Shown: positions 44,242 through 54,197, counted from the first letter of the stretch. The stretch is DNA of 64,000 nt from an uncultured Aquimarina sp. (GCA_947500845.1 CANMTP010000014.1:1-64000), one strand, 5' to 3'. Translations and numbers: made by a program. Notes: a model not told the origin generated them from the sequence alone.

Positions 44242-46173
44242 ATGAAGAAGATCTTAATTATTCTAGGGGTGATCTTGATGTCGCCTATTTATGTTAAAGC
44301 ACAAAAATCACCGGTATACGAATTGTACAAAACCAAATATCCTAATGCTCATGCAGTTAGATTGTTAGAAGAAAGAAAAATCGATATTAGTTTAAAAAAC
44401 AATAAGATTTTAATCACTCAGGATATCTTAGAAGAAGATTTATATTTGGATAAAGCTGCTACTTATGGTTCCAAAAGATCAATTAATTACTCTTCATTTT
44501 TTGATATTGAGTCTTTAGAAGCTTCTTCGCTACTATACGAAAATGGTAAATATAATGAGTTAGAGGTTAAGGATTTTGTAGAAAAAGATGAAATGGATCG
44601 ATCTTTTTATGATGACAGTAAGTCAATCAACTTTATTTATCCAGGTTTACAACCAGGAGCCAAATCAAAGCTTAAATATAGAGAAAGAATCAAAAATCCA
44701 AGGTTTTTGAACTCGTTTTATTTTGCTGATTTCAAACCTATTATAAAGAGTAAGGTTACCATAAGTGTGGATAAAGATATTTCACTTAAGTTTAAAGAAT
44801 TTAATACTAGCGGAGTAGATATCAATTTTACCGAAAAAGAAAAAAGAGGAAAGAATATTTATACATGGGAGGCTAACAACATTAATGAATATAATTTGGA
44901 CTCTGGTGCGCCTAATTTTAGAAATACCTTTCCTCATATCATACCAATAATAACAGAATATAAGACAGAAGGGAAAAATGTAAAACTGCTAGAAAATGTT
45001 ACCGATTTATACAATTGGTATTACTCGCTGGTTAAAAATATTAACACAGAAGAAGCTGATGAAGAACTTAAGAAAATAGTAACTATTCTGACTCAGAATA
45101 AGAAAACCGATTTAGAAAAGGTAAAGGCCATTTATTATTGGGTTCAAGAGAACATAAAGTATATAGCTTTTGAGTATGCTTTGGGTGGTTTTATACCACG
45201 AGAAGCAAATGATGTTTTTAATAAGAAATACGGCGATTGTAAGGATAACTCCAGTATTCTTTACAAAATGCTTGATTTAGCAGGTTTAACCGGTAATCTT
45301 ACCTGGATCGGAACAAGAAGTATTCCCTATAAATATAATGATGTACCTACACCGGCAGTAGATAATCATATGATATTGACTTATATGGATGGAGAAGATA
45401 GGTATTTTTTGGATGCCACAGGCCGATACATTCCTATAGATATGCCTTCGTCTTTCATTCAGGGAAAAGAAGCGTTGATTTCTATTAGTGAGAAAGACTT
45501 TTTAATTAAAGAAGTCCCTATTGTAGATTCACAACGAAATACAATAATAGACTCTACTTTTATAAAGATTGAAGATAATGTTATAAAAGGTTTAGGGAAT
45601 TTCAAATTATCTGGATATCCTAAGATAGATTTTTTTAATGCTTTAGAGGCACAGAAAAATGAAAAGGATGTAAAGGATATGTATATACGTGAATTTAGAA
45701 AAGGAAACAATAAATTTTTGGTAGATGATTTCAAAGAAATAAATAAATATCATTATGACAAGGATTTTATAGTTGAGTATGCATTTAATATCAAAGATTA
45801 TGTAAATAGCCTTGAAGATGAAACATTTGTCAATTTAAATCTTCGTAGAAATCTTAGTGAGTTTAAATCAAAAGCCGATCGTAAAAATGATAAAGAATAT
45901 CGTTATAAGTCTAATGAAAAACTCATTACTGTACTAGAGATTCCAGAAGACAAAGTAGTTGAATATATTCCATCGAATTTTAATATATCTAATGACCTTT
46001 TTAGTTGCTCTATAACTTATACTCAACAGAAGAACAGGATTATCTATGAATTTAATATCGATCAGAAATTTATACTTCTCACACTCGAACAGCAAAAAGA
46101 ACTAAATAAGCTTATTAAGAAAGTAGAAAAAAACTTTAAGGAAGTCATTATTTTAAAAAATAAAAATAATTAA
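44242..46173 (+). CDS. DUF3857 and transglutaminase domain protein, active-site residues present
   Basis: A 643-residue exported protein; start chosen at ATG 44242 (MKKILIILGVILM) rather than 44236 because the signal peptide begins there. An N-terminal DUF3857 region (about 50-240) precedes a transglutaminase-like core. The core has YWVQENIKYIAFEYALGGF, then GDCKDNSSILYKML with the catalytic-type Cys, DNHMILTYMDGED with the His, and YFLDATG with the Asp. The triad Cys-His-Asp is therefore present. A beta-rich C-terminal domain follows. It lies 9 bases after the repeat protein gene and 10 before a second DUF3857 gene. Confidence 0.88.
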   Translation: MKKILIILGVILMSPIYVKAQKSPVYELYKTKYPNAHAVRLLEERKIDISLKNNKILITQDILEEDLYLDKAATYGSKRSINYSSFFDIESLEASSLLYENGKYNELEVKDFVEKDEMDRSFYDDSKSINFIYPGLQPGAKSKLKYRERIKNPRFLNSFYFADFKPIIKSKVTISVDKDISLKFKEFNTSGVDINFTEKEKRGKNIYTWEANNINEYNLDSGAPNFRNTFPHIIPIITEYKTEGKNVKLLENVTDLYNWYYSLVKNINTEEADEELKKIVTILTQNKKTDLEKVKAIYYWVQENIKYIAFEYALGGFIPREANDVFNKKYGDCKDNSSILYKMLDLAGLTGNLTWIGTRSIPYKYNDVPTPAVDNHMILTYMDGEDRYFLDATGRYIPIDMPSSFIQGKEALISISEKDFLIKEVPIVDSQRNTIIDSTFIKIEDNVIKGLGNFKLSGYPKIDFFNALEAQKNEKDVKDMYIREFRKGNNKFLVDDFKEINKYHYDKDFIVEYAFNIKDYVNSLEDETFVNLNLRRNLSEFKSKADRKNDKEYRYKSNEKLITVLEIPEDKVVEYIPSNFNISNDLFSCSITYTQQKNRIIYEFNIDQKFILLTLEQQKELNKLIKKVEKNFKEVIILKNKNN

Positions 46174-46183
46174 AAAATAACAA

Positions 46184-48160
46184 ATGAAATTATTGAGGCC
46201 AATTATATGTGTACTTAGCTTACTAACAGCCAATATTTTTGCTCAAGAAAAACCTTATCATGAAGGATACGATTGGGAAGAAAATCCTATAGCAGCTATT
46301 GACTTAGAAAAATTCAAAAATGAAGATATAGTAGCCTTCAAAGACAAAAGAGCAAATGAATTCTTCTTTATAAATAATGATGCATTGGTTGAGTATTCTT
46401 TAATTCATAAGATTTATTGGTTAAACTCTAACGATAAGATAGAAGAATACAATAAAGTATATCTTCCATATTCTGAAGGTTCAGAGATTGTTAAAAATAA
46501 GGCAAGGGTGATTACCAAAGATGGTAAAATAAAAGAATTGGATGATTCAAAGGTTTTAACAGCAAAGGACGACGAAACCAAAAGAACATATAAATATTAT
46601 GCCCTTGAAGGGGTAGAAAAAGGAAGTTTTATAGAGTATTATTATGTCGTTAAAAAATATCCGGATTATACAGGGAATAAAATAACATTACAATCTGATT
46701 TTGATAAGCAAGATGTTGATTTTGATTTGTTTGCTCCCACAAATTTGATTTTCGATTCAAAAAGTTATAATGGTCTTCCAGAATTGACAAAGGATACATT
46801 AGACACAAAGAAAAATCATTGGAAACTGCATCTTGATAATCTCGAAGGATTGGAAGAAGAGGAGCAAGCTCCTTATGATGCATCACGTAAGTATTTGATT
46901 TATAAATTAAAAAATAATACAGCAAATCCTTCAAGTGAGATTGTTTCTTATAGTATTGTTTCTCAGAACATTTATAATTCTTTATATCCTGAAATTGAAA
47001 ATAAAAAAAGCGACAAGATAAATAAGTTTATAAAATCAATTGAAGGTGCAAATGAGGAGGATCTTACCATAAAGATTAGAGCGATTGAAAATTATATTAA
47101 AACTAATGTATATCTTACAGAGATAAAGCGTGAAGATCTTGAGGATTTGGCAAGCATCATAGCTAATAAAGTTGCTAGTGAATCGGGAGTTGTAAAACTA
47201 TATGCTGCTATTTTTAACGCTTTAGGCATTAAACATCAAATTGTTTTTACCAGTGACAGAAGAGAACTAAAGTTCGATAAATCATTTGAAGCATATAACT
47301 TTTTACAAGAGTATTTGATTTATTTTCCTAAAATCAAATTATATATGGCTCCGACCAAATTAGAATCCAGACTTGGCTTTCCTCCTGGTTATCTTACCGA
47401 TAATCATGGGCTTTTTATAAAACAAGTAACACTGGGAGGTTTTACTTCTGGAGTAGGTAGTGTAAAGTATATTAAACCAGTAAATTACGATAAAACCAAT
47501 TATAATTTGGTAATGAATGTAAACTTTGATAGTGAAGACCTTACCATAACAAATCTAAAAATGGATCGCACTATGGATGGTTATTATGCAGTTTTCGTTC
47601 AGCCATTTATGGACATCGCAAAAGAAGAGGATAAGAATGAAATGGCAGAAGGAATCATTAAATCTATCAATGAGAATGTAGAAATCATAGAAAAGAAAAT
47701 GTTCAGTGATTCTTCCCAAGATTTTGGAAATAGGCCATTACAAATTATTGCAGATTTGAAGTCTGAAGAATTTGTAGAAAAAGCGGGGAATAAATATTTA
47801 TTTAAAGTAGGAGAGCTTTTAGGTCCTCAACAAGAGATGTATCAAAAGAAGGCCCGCAAGCTTCCTGCAGAAAATGAATTCGAAAGAAGCTATGATAGAA
47901 AGATTATTGTCGATATTCCCGAGGGATATCAATTTAAGAATCTCGATAATATCAACATGGACGAATCGTATAAGAAAGATGACGAAGAATTATTTATGTT
48001 TAAGTCTACTTATAAGTTAAAAGATAACCAGCTGGTTATTGCCATCAAAGAGTATTATAATAAAAACATTATCGAAGTCCCAATTTATGAAGAATACAGA
48101 ACCGTTATTAATAGTGCTGCTAACTTCAATAAAGTAACACTTATACTAGAGAAGAAATAA
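46184..48160 (+). CDS. DUF3857 domain protein with degenerate transglutaminase core
   Basis: A 658-residue exported protein (signal ICVLSLLTANIFAQ) with the same domain order as its upstream neighbour. DUF3857-like sequence (KIYWLNSNDKIEEYNKVYLP, GSFIEYYYVVKKYPDYTG) is followed by a transglutaminase-like core. Where Cys is expected (GDCKDN in the neighbour) it reads ASESGVVKLYAAIFNALGI, and the His/Asp strands read EYLIYFPKIKLYMAPT. The catalytic residues therefore appear lost, suggesting a structural or regulatory partner. The C-terminal half is beta-rich. An intrinsic terminator at 48188 follows. Confidence 0.82.
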   Translation: MKLLRPIICVLSLLTANIFAQEKPYHEGYDWEENPIAAIDLEKFKNEDIVAFKDKRANEFFFINNDALVEYSLIHKIYWLNSNDKIEEYNKVYLPYSEGSEIVKNKARVITKDGKIKELDDSKVLTAKDDETKRTYKYYALEGVEKGSFIEYYYVVKKYPDYTGNKITLQSDFDKQDVDFDLFAPTNLIFDSKSYNGLPELTKDTLDTKKNHWKLHLDNLEGLEEEEQAPYDASRKYLIYKLKNNTANPSSEIVSYSIVSQNIYNSLYPEIENKKSDKINKFIKSIEGANEEDLTIKIRAIENYIKTNVYLTEIKREDLEDLASIIANKVASESGVVKLYAAIFNALGIKHQIVFTSDRRELKFDKSFEAYNFLQEYLIYFPKIKLYMAPTKLESRLGFPPGYLTDNHGLFIKQVTLGGFTSGVGSVKYIKPVNYDKTNYNLVMNVNFDSEDLTITNLKMDRTMDGYYAVFVQPFMDIAKEEDKNEMAEGIIKSINENVEIIEKKMFSDSSQDFGNRPLQIIADLKSEEFVEKAGNKYLFKVGELLGPQQEMYQKKARKLPAENEFERSYDRKIIVDIPEGYQFKNLDNINMDESYKKDDEELFMFKSTYKLKDNQLVIAIKEYYNKNIIEVPIYEEYRTVINSAANFNKVTLILEKK

Positions 48161-48187
48161 AAATGAAGAAATAAATTTGGTAATTAT

Positions 48188-48220
48188 AAAAGAGGTGAGG
48201 CGATAAAGTCCACCTTTTTT
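48188..48220 (+). terminator. Rho-independent terminator of the YwqK-DUF3857 unit
   Basis: AAAAGAGGTG pairs with CACCTTTTTT over 10 bp with one G-T wobble, around a 13-base loop. The T-rich arm ends in TTTTTT, giving a standard intrinsic terminator 27 bases past the stop codon at 48160. Confidence 0.7.
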
Positions 48221-48324
48221 GTTTGAACTAAAAGCTATATTTTTCAACAAATAGAAATCCAAACTGAATCATAAAAAACTGGTATTGATTTTGTCTGTTT
48301 ATTTTCAATATTGGTGAATAACAC

Positions 48325-48696
48325 CTAAATCGTAGTATACTCATATTCTTTTAGAATTGCGATACTCGTATATTGTAGAGCTTTTTGATGGGTGGCTTCG
48401 AGAATAACTAGAGGTGCTTTCCCTTCTTTTTCGGCTTCTAACCATCTTGATACACATAAACACCACTTGTCTCCTGGTGAAAGTCCTGGGAAATTCCAAT
48501 GTGGAATAGGAGTAGAGAGGTCATTTCCCAGAGATTTTGTATAGGTTAAGAATGCTTCAGTTACAACAGCGCAAACGACATGAGTTCCAGTATCCTGTTT
48601 AGTGGTTCGACAGTATCCATCTCTGAAATAACCTGTCAACGGATTTTGACAGCAGGATTTTAATGGAGTACCCAGTACATTGAGTTCTGTTTTCAT
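48325..48696 (-). CDS. DUF2237 family protein
   Basis: A 123-residue protein of the DUF2237 family. The pattern is intact: LNVLGTPLKSCCQNPLTGYFRDGYC, DTGTHVVCAVVTEAFL, GNDLSTP and FPGLSPGDKWCLCVSRWLEA, ending with KAPLVILEATHQKALQY. The conserved Cys cluster (CC, C, C, CLC) suggests metal or redox chemistry, but no function is established. It stands alone on the minus strand with a good promoter (48719-48752). Confidence 0.92.
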   Translation of the reverse strand: MKTELNVLGTPLKSCCQNPLTGYFRDGYCRTTKQDTGTHVVCAVVTEAFLTYTKSLGNDLSTPIPHWNFPGLSPGDKWCLCVSRWLEAEKEGKAPLVILEATHQKALQYTSIAILKEYEYTTI

Positions 48697-48718
48697 AAGG
48701 CATCGGGAGTTTGGAATG

Positions 48719-48752
48719 CAAATTTATAAGTAAAGCAAAAAGCTTAGTCAAA
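48719..48752 (-). promoter_or_regulatory. Candidate promoter for the DUF2237 gene
   Basis: On the minus strand TTTG (48749-48752) is followed after 22 bases by TAAATTTG (48719-48726), a match to the Bacteroidota -33/-7 pattern. The ATG is 23 bases downstream of the -7 box. This is the best two-part promoter match noticed in the window. Confidence 0.55.
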
Positions 48753-48778
48753 TAGAGATTAATGTGGGTTTTTTATAG

Positions 48779-49261
48779 CTAAATCGTATCTACGTGTGGA
48801 AATCTGTAGTCATATTCAGTTTTAAGCCTGGTGAGCTTTTGAAAGAAAGATTGATTTTCTTTGTGGGTGCGATTGTTTTTAAAATGTACAAATTTACCTT
48901 GGGCGTGGATACTCATGCCGTTGGTTTTATACATATAAAACTGATAATAAGGGATAACCCAAACAAAATTTCTTAGTCCTTTATTAATCGCTACTAAAAT
49001 GCCATTGGGTCGCAACTCTATACTACCATAACTTAAATCAGAAACCGTATTTAAATATTTACTCAAATTAGGACTAACCTCATCAATAATCATTCTCTTA
49101 GAACCAATCCCTTTCATTTTAAATGCTTGATAAAGCGAAAATGGTTTACCGACTAGGTCATTAATAATTTTCTTAATTTCTTTACTGTTGTATGTTGTTT
49201 CTAAAACCATTAAATCGCTACGCGTTTTTAAAAAATACCCAACCTCGATCACAGGCAGCAA
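48779..49261 (-). CDS. Conserved-looking hypothetical protein
   Basis: A 160-residue soluble protein with no signal peptide or membrane segment. A second in-frame ATG at 49210 (MVLETTYNSKE) is an equally good start and would give 143 residues. The sequence has a strand-rich middle (YGSIELRPNGILVAINKGL, FVWVIPYYQFYMYK) and a basic C-terminal helix. I recall similar short proteins in other flavobacteria but no assigned function. It is flanked by the DUF2237 gene (82 bases) and a small coiled-coil gene. Confidence 0.6.
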   Translation of the reverse strand: MLPVIEVGYFLKTRSDLMVLETTYNSKEIKKIINDLVGKPFSLYQAFKMKGIGSKRMIIDEVSPNLSKYLNTVSDLSYGSIELRPNGILVAINKGLRNFVWVIPYYQFYMYKTNGMSIHAQGKFVHFKNNRTHKENQSFFQKLTRLKTEYDYRFPHVDTI

Positions 49262-49344
49262 AATATTCTCTTCGATTAACTAATTGATCTTTTTACTAAC
49301 CTACTTCCTTTTAATCTCTACAGTATACCCAATAATGATCAAAT

Positions 49345-49569
49345 TCAAGTAAGATCTGGCATGCCTTTAAGTCTTTTTTCTATTCTTCTTTTCTTTTCTG
49401 TAAGACGTTTCATTAAATCCATAAGTTCTGCGTCTTTAGTTTCTTTATAAATCTCATTAATACGTAGTATAAGAGACTTGGCTTCTCTTGAAGCGGCTAC
49501 TCTGTCACTAGTACTCATATTACTCATTTTCCTATTTTCAAATTCTAATACTTCTTCAATTAATTTCAT
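49345..49569 (-). CDS. Small coiled-coil hypothetical protein
   Basis: A 74-residue, highly charged, probably all-helical protein (RVAASREAKSLILRINEIYK, LMKRLTEKKRRIEKRL) with no cysteine and one proline near the C-terminus. It is probably cytoplasmic. The start is the only ATG of its frame giving a full helix. Its small size and charged amphipathic pattern could fit a regulator or an adaptor, but nothing specific is recognisable. It is 83 bases upstream of the 48779 gene on the same strand. Confidence 0.55.
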   Translation of the reverse strand: MKLIEEVLEFENRKMSNMSTSDRVAASREAKSLILRINEIYKETKDAELMDLMKRLTEKKRRIEKRLKGMPDLT

Positions 49570-50059
49570 TCTTTACTGTAATTTATTGGTATAAATATAC
49601 AATTTGTTTAACTAATAATCAATACAGTTAAACAAAAATTAACTTCTTTTTAAATCTTAGTAATTTTTTATAAATCAGTAGATTATGTGTATTTACTTTT
49701 TTTTGGTCGGGGTTAGCAGAATTATTGACTTTACCAACATATTTTGAAAATCAAAAAGTCACATCATGATAAAGCTAGATAGCTAATTAAAATGACAATT
49801 TATTTGATACTAACTTTTGTTTTATTAGCACAAACATAAAAGACTTCAATATATAATTGTTCAGTTTACTTCATTATGGTGGAAAGAATATACAATCGTC
49901 TAGTAAAGATATGTAATTGGATCAATACCTTAAAACAACTATATTGGTATGCCTTACTTTAAAAAATTGGAATGGTACATCTTATAAGATCTTAAATAGT
50001 TTTGTTTTTAACACAAATTGCAGAATATATGTTTATTTTCGATTAAACTTCTGATACCT
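49570..50059. other. 490-bp gene-poor intergenic region
   Basis: AT-rich spacer between the small coiled-coil gene (minus) and the acylase gene (plus). No tRNA, repeat or coding region was recognised; the longest plus-strand frame from an ATG is a 28-codon stretch at 49876 without features. The only signal is the acylase -7 box near its right end. Confidence 0.5.
49997..50004 (+). promoter_or_regulatory. Candidate -7 promoter box for the acylase gene
   Basis: TAGTTTTG matches TANNTTTG 55 bases upstream of the ATG at 50060. A TTG at 49967-49969 is 27 bases upstream, longer than usual, so the -33 element is uncertain. Confidence 0.4.
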
Positions 50060-52237
50060 ATGAAATACATTTATTTTATTTTAATTCTGGTAATCACCGC
50101 TTGTACCAGAGAACCCCAAACAGAATTATCCCGTTGGGAAACTCGAAGTGCCAATACCGATATCATTAGAGATGATTTCGGAGTCCCTCATATTTATGGA
50201 AAAACTGATGCAGACGCTGTGTTTGGTCTATTATATGCTCAATGTGAAGATGATTTTAATCGTGTTGAAAGAAACTATATTTGGGCTATCGGTCGACTGG
50301 CTGAGGTGGAAGGAGAAGAAGCACTTTATAGTGACCTTAGAGCAAGATTATTTATGACCAAAGAGGAAGCTATTCAGCGCTATGAGACTAGTCCCGAATG
50401 GTTAAAAAAACTTTGCGTGGCCTTTGCAGACGGAATCAATTATTACTTGTATAAACATCCAGAAGTTAAGCTTAAATTATTGACACGTTTTGAACCCTGG
50501 ATGCCTATGTATTTTAGTGAAGGATCCATAGGAGGAGACATCGAACGTATATCTACAAAAGATATTCAGAAATTTTATGAAAAAGAACCCTCTTCGGTTT
50601 TAGCAAGTAAAATTAATGATGGGCTCATACGCCTTGCAGATAATGAGCCAAGAGGTTCTAATGGATTTGCTATTTCAGGAAAATTAACAGCATCAGGCGA
50701 TGCTATGCTATTAATTAATCCCCACACCTCATTTTTCTTTCGTGGAGAAGTACATATGGTAAGCGAAGAAGGCTTAAATGCTTACGGAGCTGTTACCTGG
50801 GGACAATTTTTTGTCTATCAGGGATTCAACGAAAAAACAGGGTGGATGCATACGTCAACATATACCGATGTCATAGATAGTTTTATCGAAACTATTGTAA
50901 AGAATGAAAATGGATTGAAATATAAATATGGTGATGAACTTCGACCTGTTGAGACCTTGGATGTTACCCTTAAATATAAAGAAGGTGAAGGGATTAAAGA
51001 ACGTAACTTTCCGGTGTATCGAACACATCACGGTCCAATCACTCATGCAATTGATAAGAAATGGGTGGCAACGGCGATGATGTGGGATCCTGTAAAAGCC
51101 TTAACCCAGTCTTTTACTAGGACAAAATTAAATGGACATAAAGAGTTCAGGGAAATGATGAATATACGAACAAACTCTTCCAATAATACTGTATACGCTG
51201 ATGCAGAAGGAAATATAGCCTATTACCATGGTAACTTTATTCCGATAAGAAATGTAAAATATGACTATACGATGCCAGTAGATGGTAGTGACCCATCTAC
51301 CGATTGGAAAGGATTACATACGGTAGATGAATCTATCACGGTGTTTAATCCTCCTAATGGATGGATACAAAACTGTAATTCTACACCTTTTACAAGCGCT
51401 GCAGAATACAGTCCAAAAGCTGAAGATTACCCCAGATATATGTCACGAAATCATGAAAATTTTCGTGGTGTGCATGCGATACGATTATTAGAAAAAACTA
51501 AGGGATTAACGTTGGATAAATTGATTGATCTGGCCTATGATCCCTATTTACCAGCTTTTGAAGTATTGATTCCGGGACTGATTGCTGCATATGATACATC
51601 TTCGAATCCCGATCAATCTTTAAAAGAGCCCATTGAGGAACTGAGAAATTGGGATTTTGCGGTATCCGAAGAATCAGTGGCTATGTCATTGGCTCATTAT
51701 TATGGTACTCATTATTTACAGGAGGGGAAAGCTCCTGAAAAGCTTAGTTTTATGGAGCGGTTAAATTACTTTAGTGTAGCATCTCCAAAAGAAGAGCGAA
51801 TTGCTATTTTTGAAAGAGCAGTAACCAAACTAACTGAAGACTTTGGTAGTTGGAATACTAAATGGGGCGATATTAACCGCTATCAAAGACTTAATGGAGC
51901 GATCAGGCAACCTTTTGATGATAATAAACCTAGCATTGGCGTAGGTTTGGCTTCAGGCAGATGGGGAGCGCTGGCCTCATTTGGTGCTAGAGCTTATGAA
52001 GGTACCAAACGCATGTATGGGACATCGGGTAATAGCTTTGTTGCTGTGGTAGAATTTGGTGATAAGATAAAGGCAAAAAGTTTGCTCGCTGGTGGTCAAA
52101 GCGGACATCCTGATTCTCCGCATTTTGACGATCAGGTTCAACGGTATGTGGAAGTAAATTTTAAAGATGTCGCTTATTACCGAGAAGACGTAGAAAAAAG
52201 ATCAAAAGCCGTATATCATCCAGGAAAGGAGAAGTAA
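50060..52237 (+). CDS. Penicillin acylase family lipoprotein (Ntn hydrolase)
   Basis: A 725-residue protein; start placed at ATG 50060 so that a lipoprotein signal (YFILILVITAC, Cys at about residue 14) lies at the N-terminus. The frame is open 14 codons further upstream. The family pattern is clear: DDFGVPHIYGKTDADAVFGLLYAQCEDDF, then the chain-junction RGSNGFAIS with the N-terminal nucleophile Ser near residue 199-200, and LINPHTSFFFRGEVHMV. Such proteins hydrolyse N-acyl amides, acyl-homoserine lactones or lipopeptides. It is convergent with a peptidase-rich minus-strand cluster. The substrate is unknown. Confidence 0.92.
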   Translation: MKYIYFILILVITACTREPQTELSRWETRSANTDIIRDDFGVPHIYGKTDADAVFGLLYAQCEDDFNRVERNYIWAIGRLAEVEGEEALYSDLRARLFMTKEEAIQRYETSPEWLKKLCVAFADGINYYLYKHPEVKLKLLTRFEPWMPMYFSEGSIGGDIERISTKDIQKFYEKEPSSVLASKINDGLIRLADNEPRGSNGFAISGKLTASGDAMLLINPHTSFFFRGEVHMVSEEGLNAYGAVTWGQFFVYQGFNEKTGWMHTSTYTDVIDSFIETIVKNENGLKYKYGDELRPVETLDVTLKYKEGEGIKERNFPVYRTHHGPITHAIDKKWVATAMMWDPVKALTQSFTRTKLNGHKEFREMMNIRTNSSNNTVYADAEGNIAYYHGNFIPIRNVKYDYTMPVDGSDPSTDWKGLHTVDESITVFNPPNGWIQNCNSTPFTSAAEYSPKAEDYPRYMSRNHENFRGVHAIRLLEKTKGLTLDKLIDLAYDPYLPAFEVLIPGLIAAYDTSSNPDQSLKEPIEELRNWDFAVSEESVAMSLAHYYGTHYLQEGKAPEKLSFMERLNYFSVASPKEERIAIFERAVTKLTEDFGSWNTKWGDINRYQRLNGAIRQPFDDNKPSIGVGLASGRWGALASFGARAYEGTKRMYGTSGNSFVAVVEFGDKIKAKSLLAGGQSGHPDSPHFDDQVQRYVEVNFKDVAYYREDVEKRSKAVYHPGKEK

Positions 52238-52248
52238 TTCTTGTGTTA

Positions 52249-52272
52249 ATAATAAGTTTGAAAACTTGTTAT
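52249..52272. terminator. Hairpin between convergent acylase and M1 peptidase genes
   Basis: A 10-bp inverted repeat with one G-T wobble and a TGAA loop (AATAATAAGT / ACTTGTTATT-type arms) lies 12 bases after the acylase stop. No T run follows, so it is weak. Confidence 0.35.
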
Positions 52273-52331
52273 GGAAAGATAAACAATTCTCTACTTCATA
52301 AATACTACCTGATAAATGATCGATACAAACA

Positions 52332-54197
52332 TTATTTGATTGTAAAGAAGATATTATCTCTTGGATTTGTATCAGGGATATAATCATTCCCTAATTGTAT
52401 TTTTTCAATTCCCTTCGTTGTCTTGACTGTGAGGATCATGTTGTCTTTTTCTTGCCAAACCTTAGCAGAGTGATGAATATTTTGTGTTGTTTGATCTTTA
52501 AAAGTTATGGTTATGTCCAAAGGCACAGGAAGATCTCCTATTTTTTTTACAGTAATTTCATATACATTATTTCTTTCTTCTACTTGGGCAATACCCAAAT
52601 CGGGATATCCGTTTTCAAAAAACCACTTTTTCCAAAACCAGTTTAAGTTTTGCTGAGATGTTTCATTTACATTGTAAAAAAAATCTAATGGAGTAGGATG
52701 TTTTCCTTTCCATGTTTCTATATAAGTGGCCAAACATTTCTTGAATAATTCTTTCCTCAGTATATCTTGCAAAACATATAACCCTACAGCTGGTTTCATA
52801 TAGAAATTGAAATAGGAAGTTCTGCCTTCTAGCATGGTAGATTTGGTAGTAGATGCAATATTTGTATTAGTACTTGCATAGGAGCTCATATTTCTGGCGT
52901 AACGTGTTAACCTATTTAATGAAGGTTCTTGTTTTTGCTGATACTCGTATGGGATCATTGCTGCAAATGCTTCATCCATCCAGGCATGTTCTGTTTCATT
53001 GGTCAATACGTAAAATGGAAAATAATTATGAGCAATTTCATGGGCAGTGACATCTACGGTTCGGCCTCTGTTATCGGCCGAGGGATCATTTGCAATCATA
53101 GGATACTCCATACCACTGGCTCCATTGGTACCATTAAATATGGTCATCGTTGGAAAGGGGAAAGGGTATGGAAGTTCATTTGAAAAGTAACGAATAGATT
53201 TTTTTGCTAAAAGCGCTACTTCGGTAAAATCTTTAGACTCAATCGGATAGGCAGTTTCTATAAAAATATTATTTCGGGAAACCCCCTTTAATGATGTTCC
53301 ATCCCAAAGGAAATGATCGCTCAAACCAAAAGCCACATCAGAAACATTATTCGCTTTAAACACCCATTTATTATGAGACGTTATATGTTTTTCTGACTTG
53401 TAATCGTCTTGATGTACTATCGAAATAATATCATCGCTTTTCTGAGCTAGTTTATATTTATTATATATGTTTAGTGATAATACTTTTTCTGCATTTTGCA
53501 GCAGTCCAGAACCCCAAACCAGGTATTCATCAGGTACTGTAACCGTATACTCATAATCACCGAGATCATAATAAAATTCCTGTCCTCCGGTATGTATATT
53601 TTCGTCCCAGCCATTGATATCATCGTACACTGCAATTTTTGGGTACCACTGTCCCAGAAAGAAAGAAGTTTCATCTTTTGCCCCCATTCGGATATTACTT
53701 TTGGTAGGAATTGAAAAAACCCAGCTTAATTCAATATTAATCCATTCTGAAGGGAATATAGGTTGAGTAGGTTTTGCTAGTATAAGAGTTCCTTCTGTAC
53801 TATAATCCATAATAAGTTCGTCGCCAATTTTAAGCCGTTTGATCAAAACTCCAGAGTGAACATCATCTGGATGGACTGGGTCATCTCGACGACTTCCTTT
53901 TTTATACAAATTTTGAAAAACGTGAAAAACGATCTGATGGAGTGTATCTGGACTATTGTTTTGGTACTTTATTATTTCGGTACCAATTAATTCTTTTTTT
54001 TGAGGGATAACTTCTGCATTAATCGTGTATGAAGCCGTGTTTTGCCAGTATTGTGTGCCAGGTATTCCTTTGGTTGTTCGAGTTCCTCTTTTAATGGCAT
54101 CAGAAAAACTCTTACTCATCGGTAATTTTTGCTGACTTACACCAACAAAAATTAAAAGAAACATAAAACTAGAACATAGTACCTTTTTATAAAACAT
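52332..54197 (-). CDS. M1 family metallopeptidase
   Basis: A 621-residue zinc aminopeptidase-like protein. After a signal peptide (VLCSSFMFLLIFVGVSQQ), the beta-rich N-terminal domain leads to the gluzincin motif HEIAHNYFPFYVLTNETEHA at about residue 385; the second zinc Glu follows the His by 18 intervening residues in the MDEAFAA segment, and GASGMEYPMIAND supplies the GxMEN-like exopeptidase motif (here GMEYP). The enzyme is exported, so it would trim extracellular or periplasmic peptides. It is the last gene of the minus-strand hydrolase block, 97 bases after the VPS10-like gene. Confidence 0.92.
   Translation of the reverse strand: MFYKKVLCSSFMFLLIFVGVSQQKLPMSKSFSDAIKRGTRTTKGIPGTQYWQNTASYTINAEVIPQKKELIGTEIIKYQNNSPDTLHQIVFHVFQNLYKKGSRRDDPVHPDDVHSGVLIKRLKIGDELIMDYSTEGTLILAKPTQPIFPSEWINIELSWVFSIPTKSNIRMGAKDETSFFLGQWYPKIAVYDDINGWDENIHTGGQEFYYDLGDYEYTVTVPDEYLVWGSGLLQNAEKVLSLNIYNKYKLAQKSDDIISIVHQDDYKSEKHITSHNKWVFKANNVSDVAFGLSDHFLWDGTSLKGVSRNNIFIETAYPIESKDFTEVALLAKKSIRYFSNELPYPFPFPTMTIFNGTNGASGMEYPMIANDPSADNRGRTVDVTAHEIAHNYFPFYVLTNETEHAWMDEAFAAMIPYEYQQKQEPSLNRLTRYARNMSSYASTNTNIASTTKSTMLEGRTSYFNFYMKPAVGLYVLQDILRKELFKKCLATYIETWKGKHPTPLDFFYNVNETSQQNLNWFWKKWFFENGYPDLGIAQVEERNNVYEITVKKIGDLPVPLDITITFKDQTTQNIHHSAKVWQEKDNMILTVKTTKGIEKIQLGNDYIPDTNPRDNIFFTIK

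Noticed and set aside
49876-49962. 28-codon plus-strand frame (MVERIYNRLVK...) in the intergenic region
   Set aside because: Too short, no promoter or conservation evidence; likely random.
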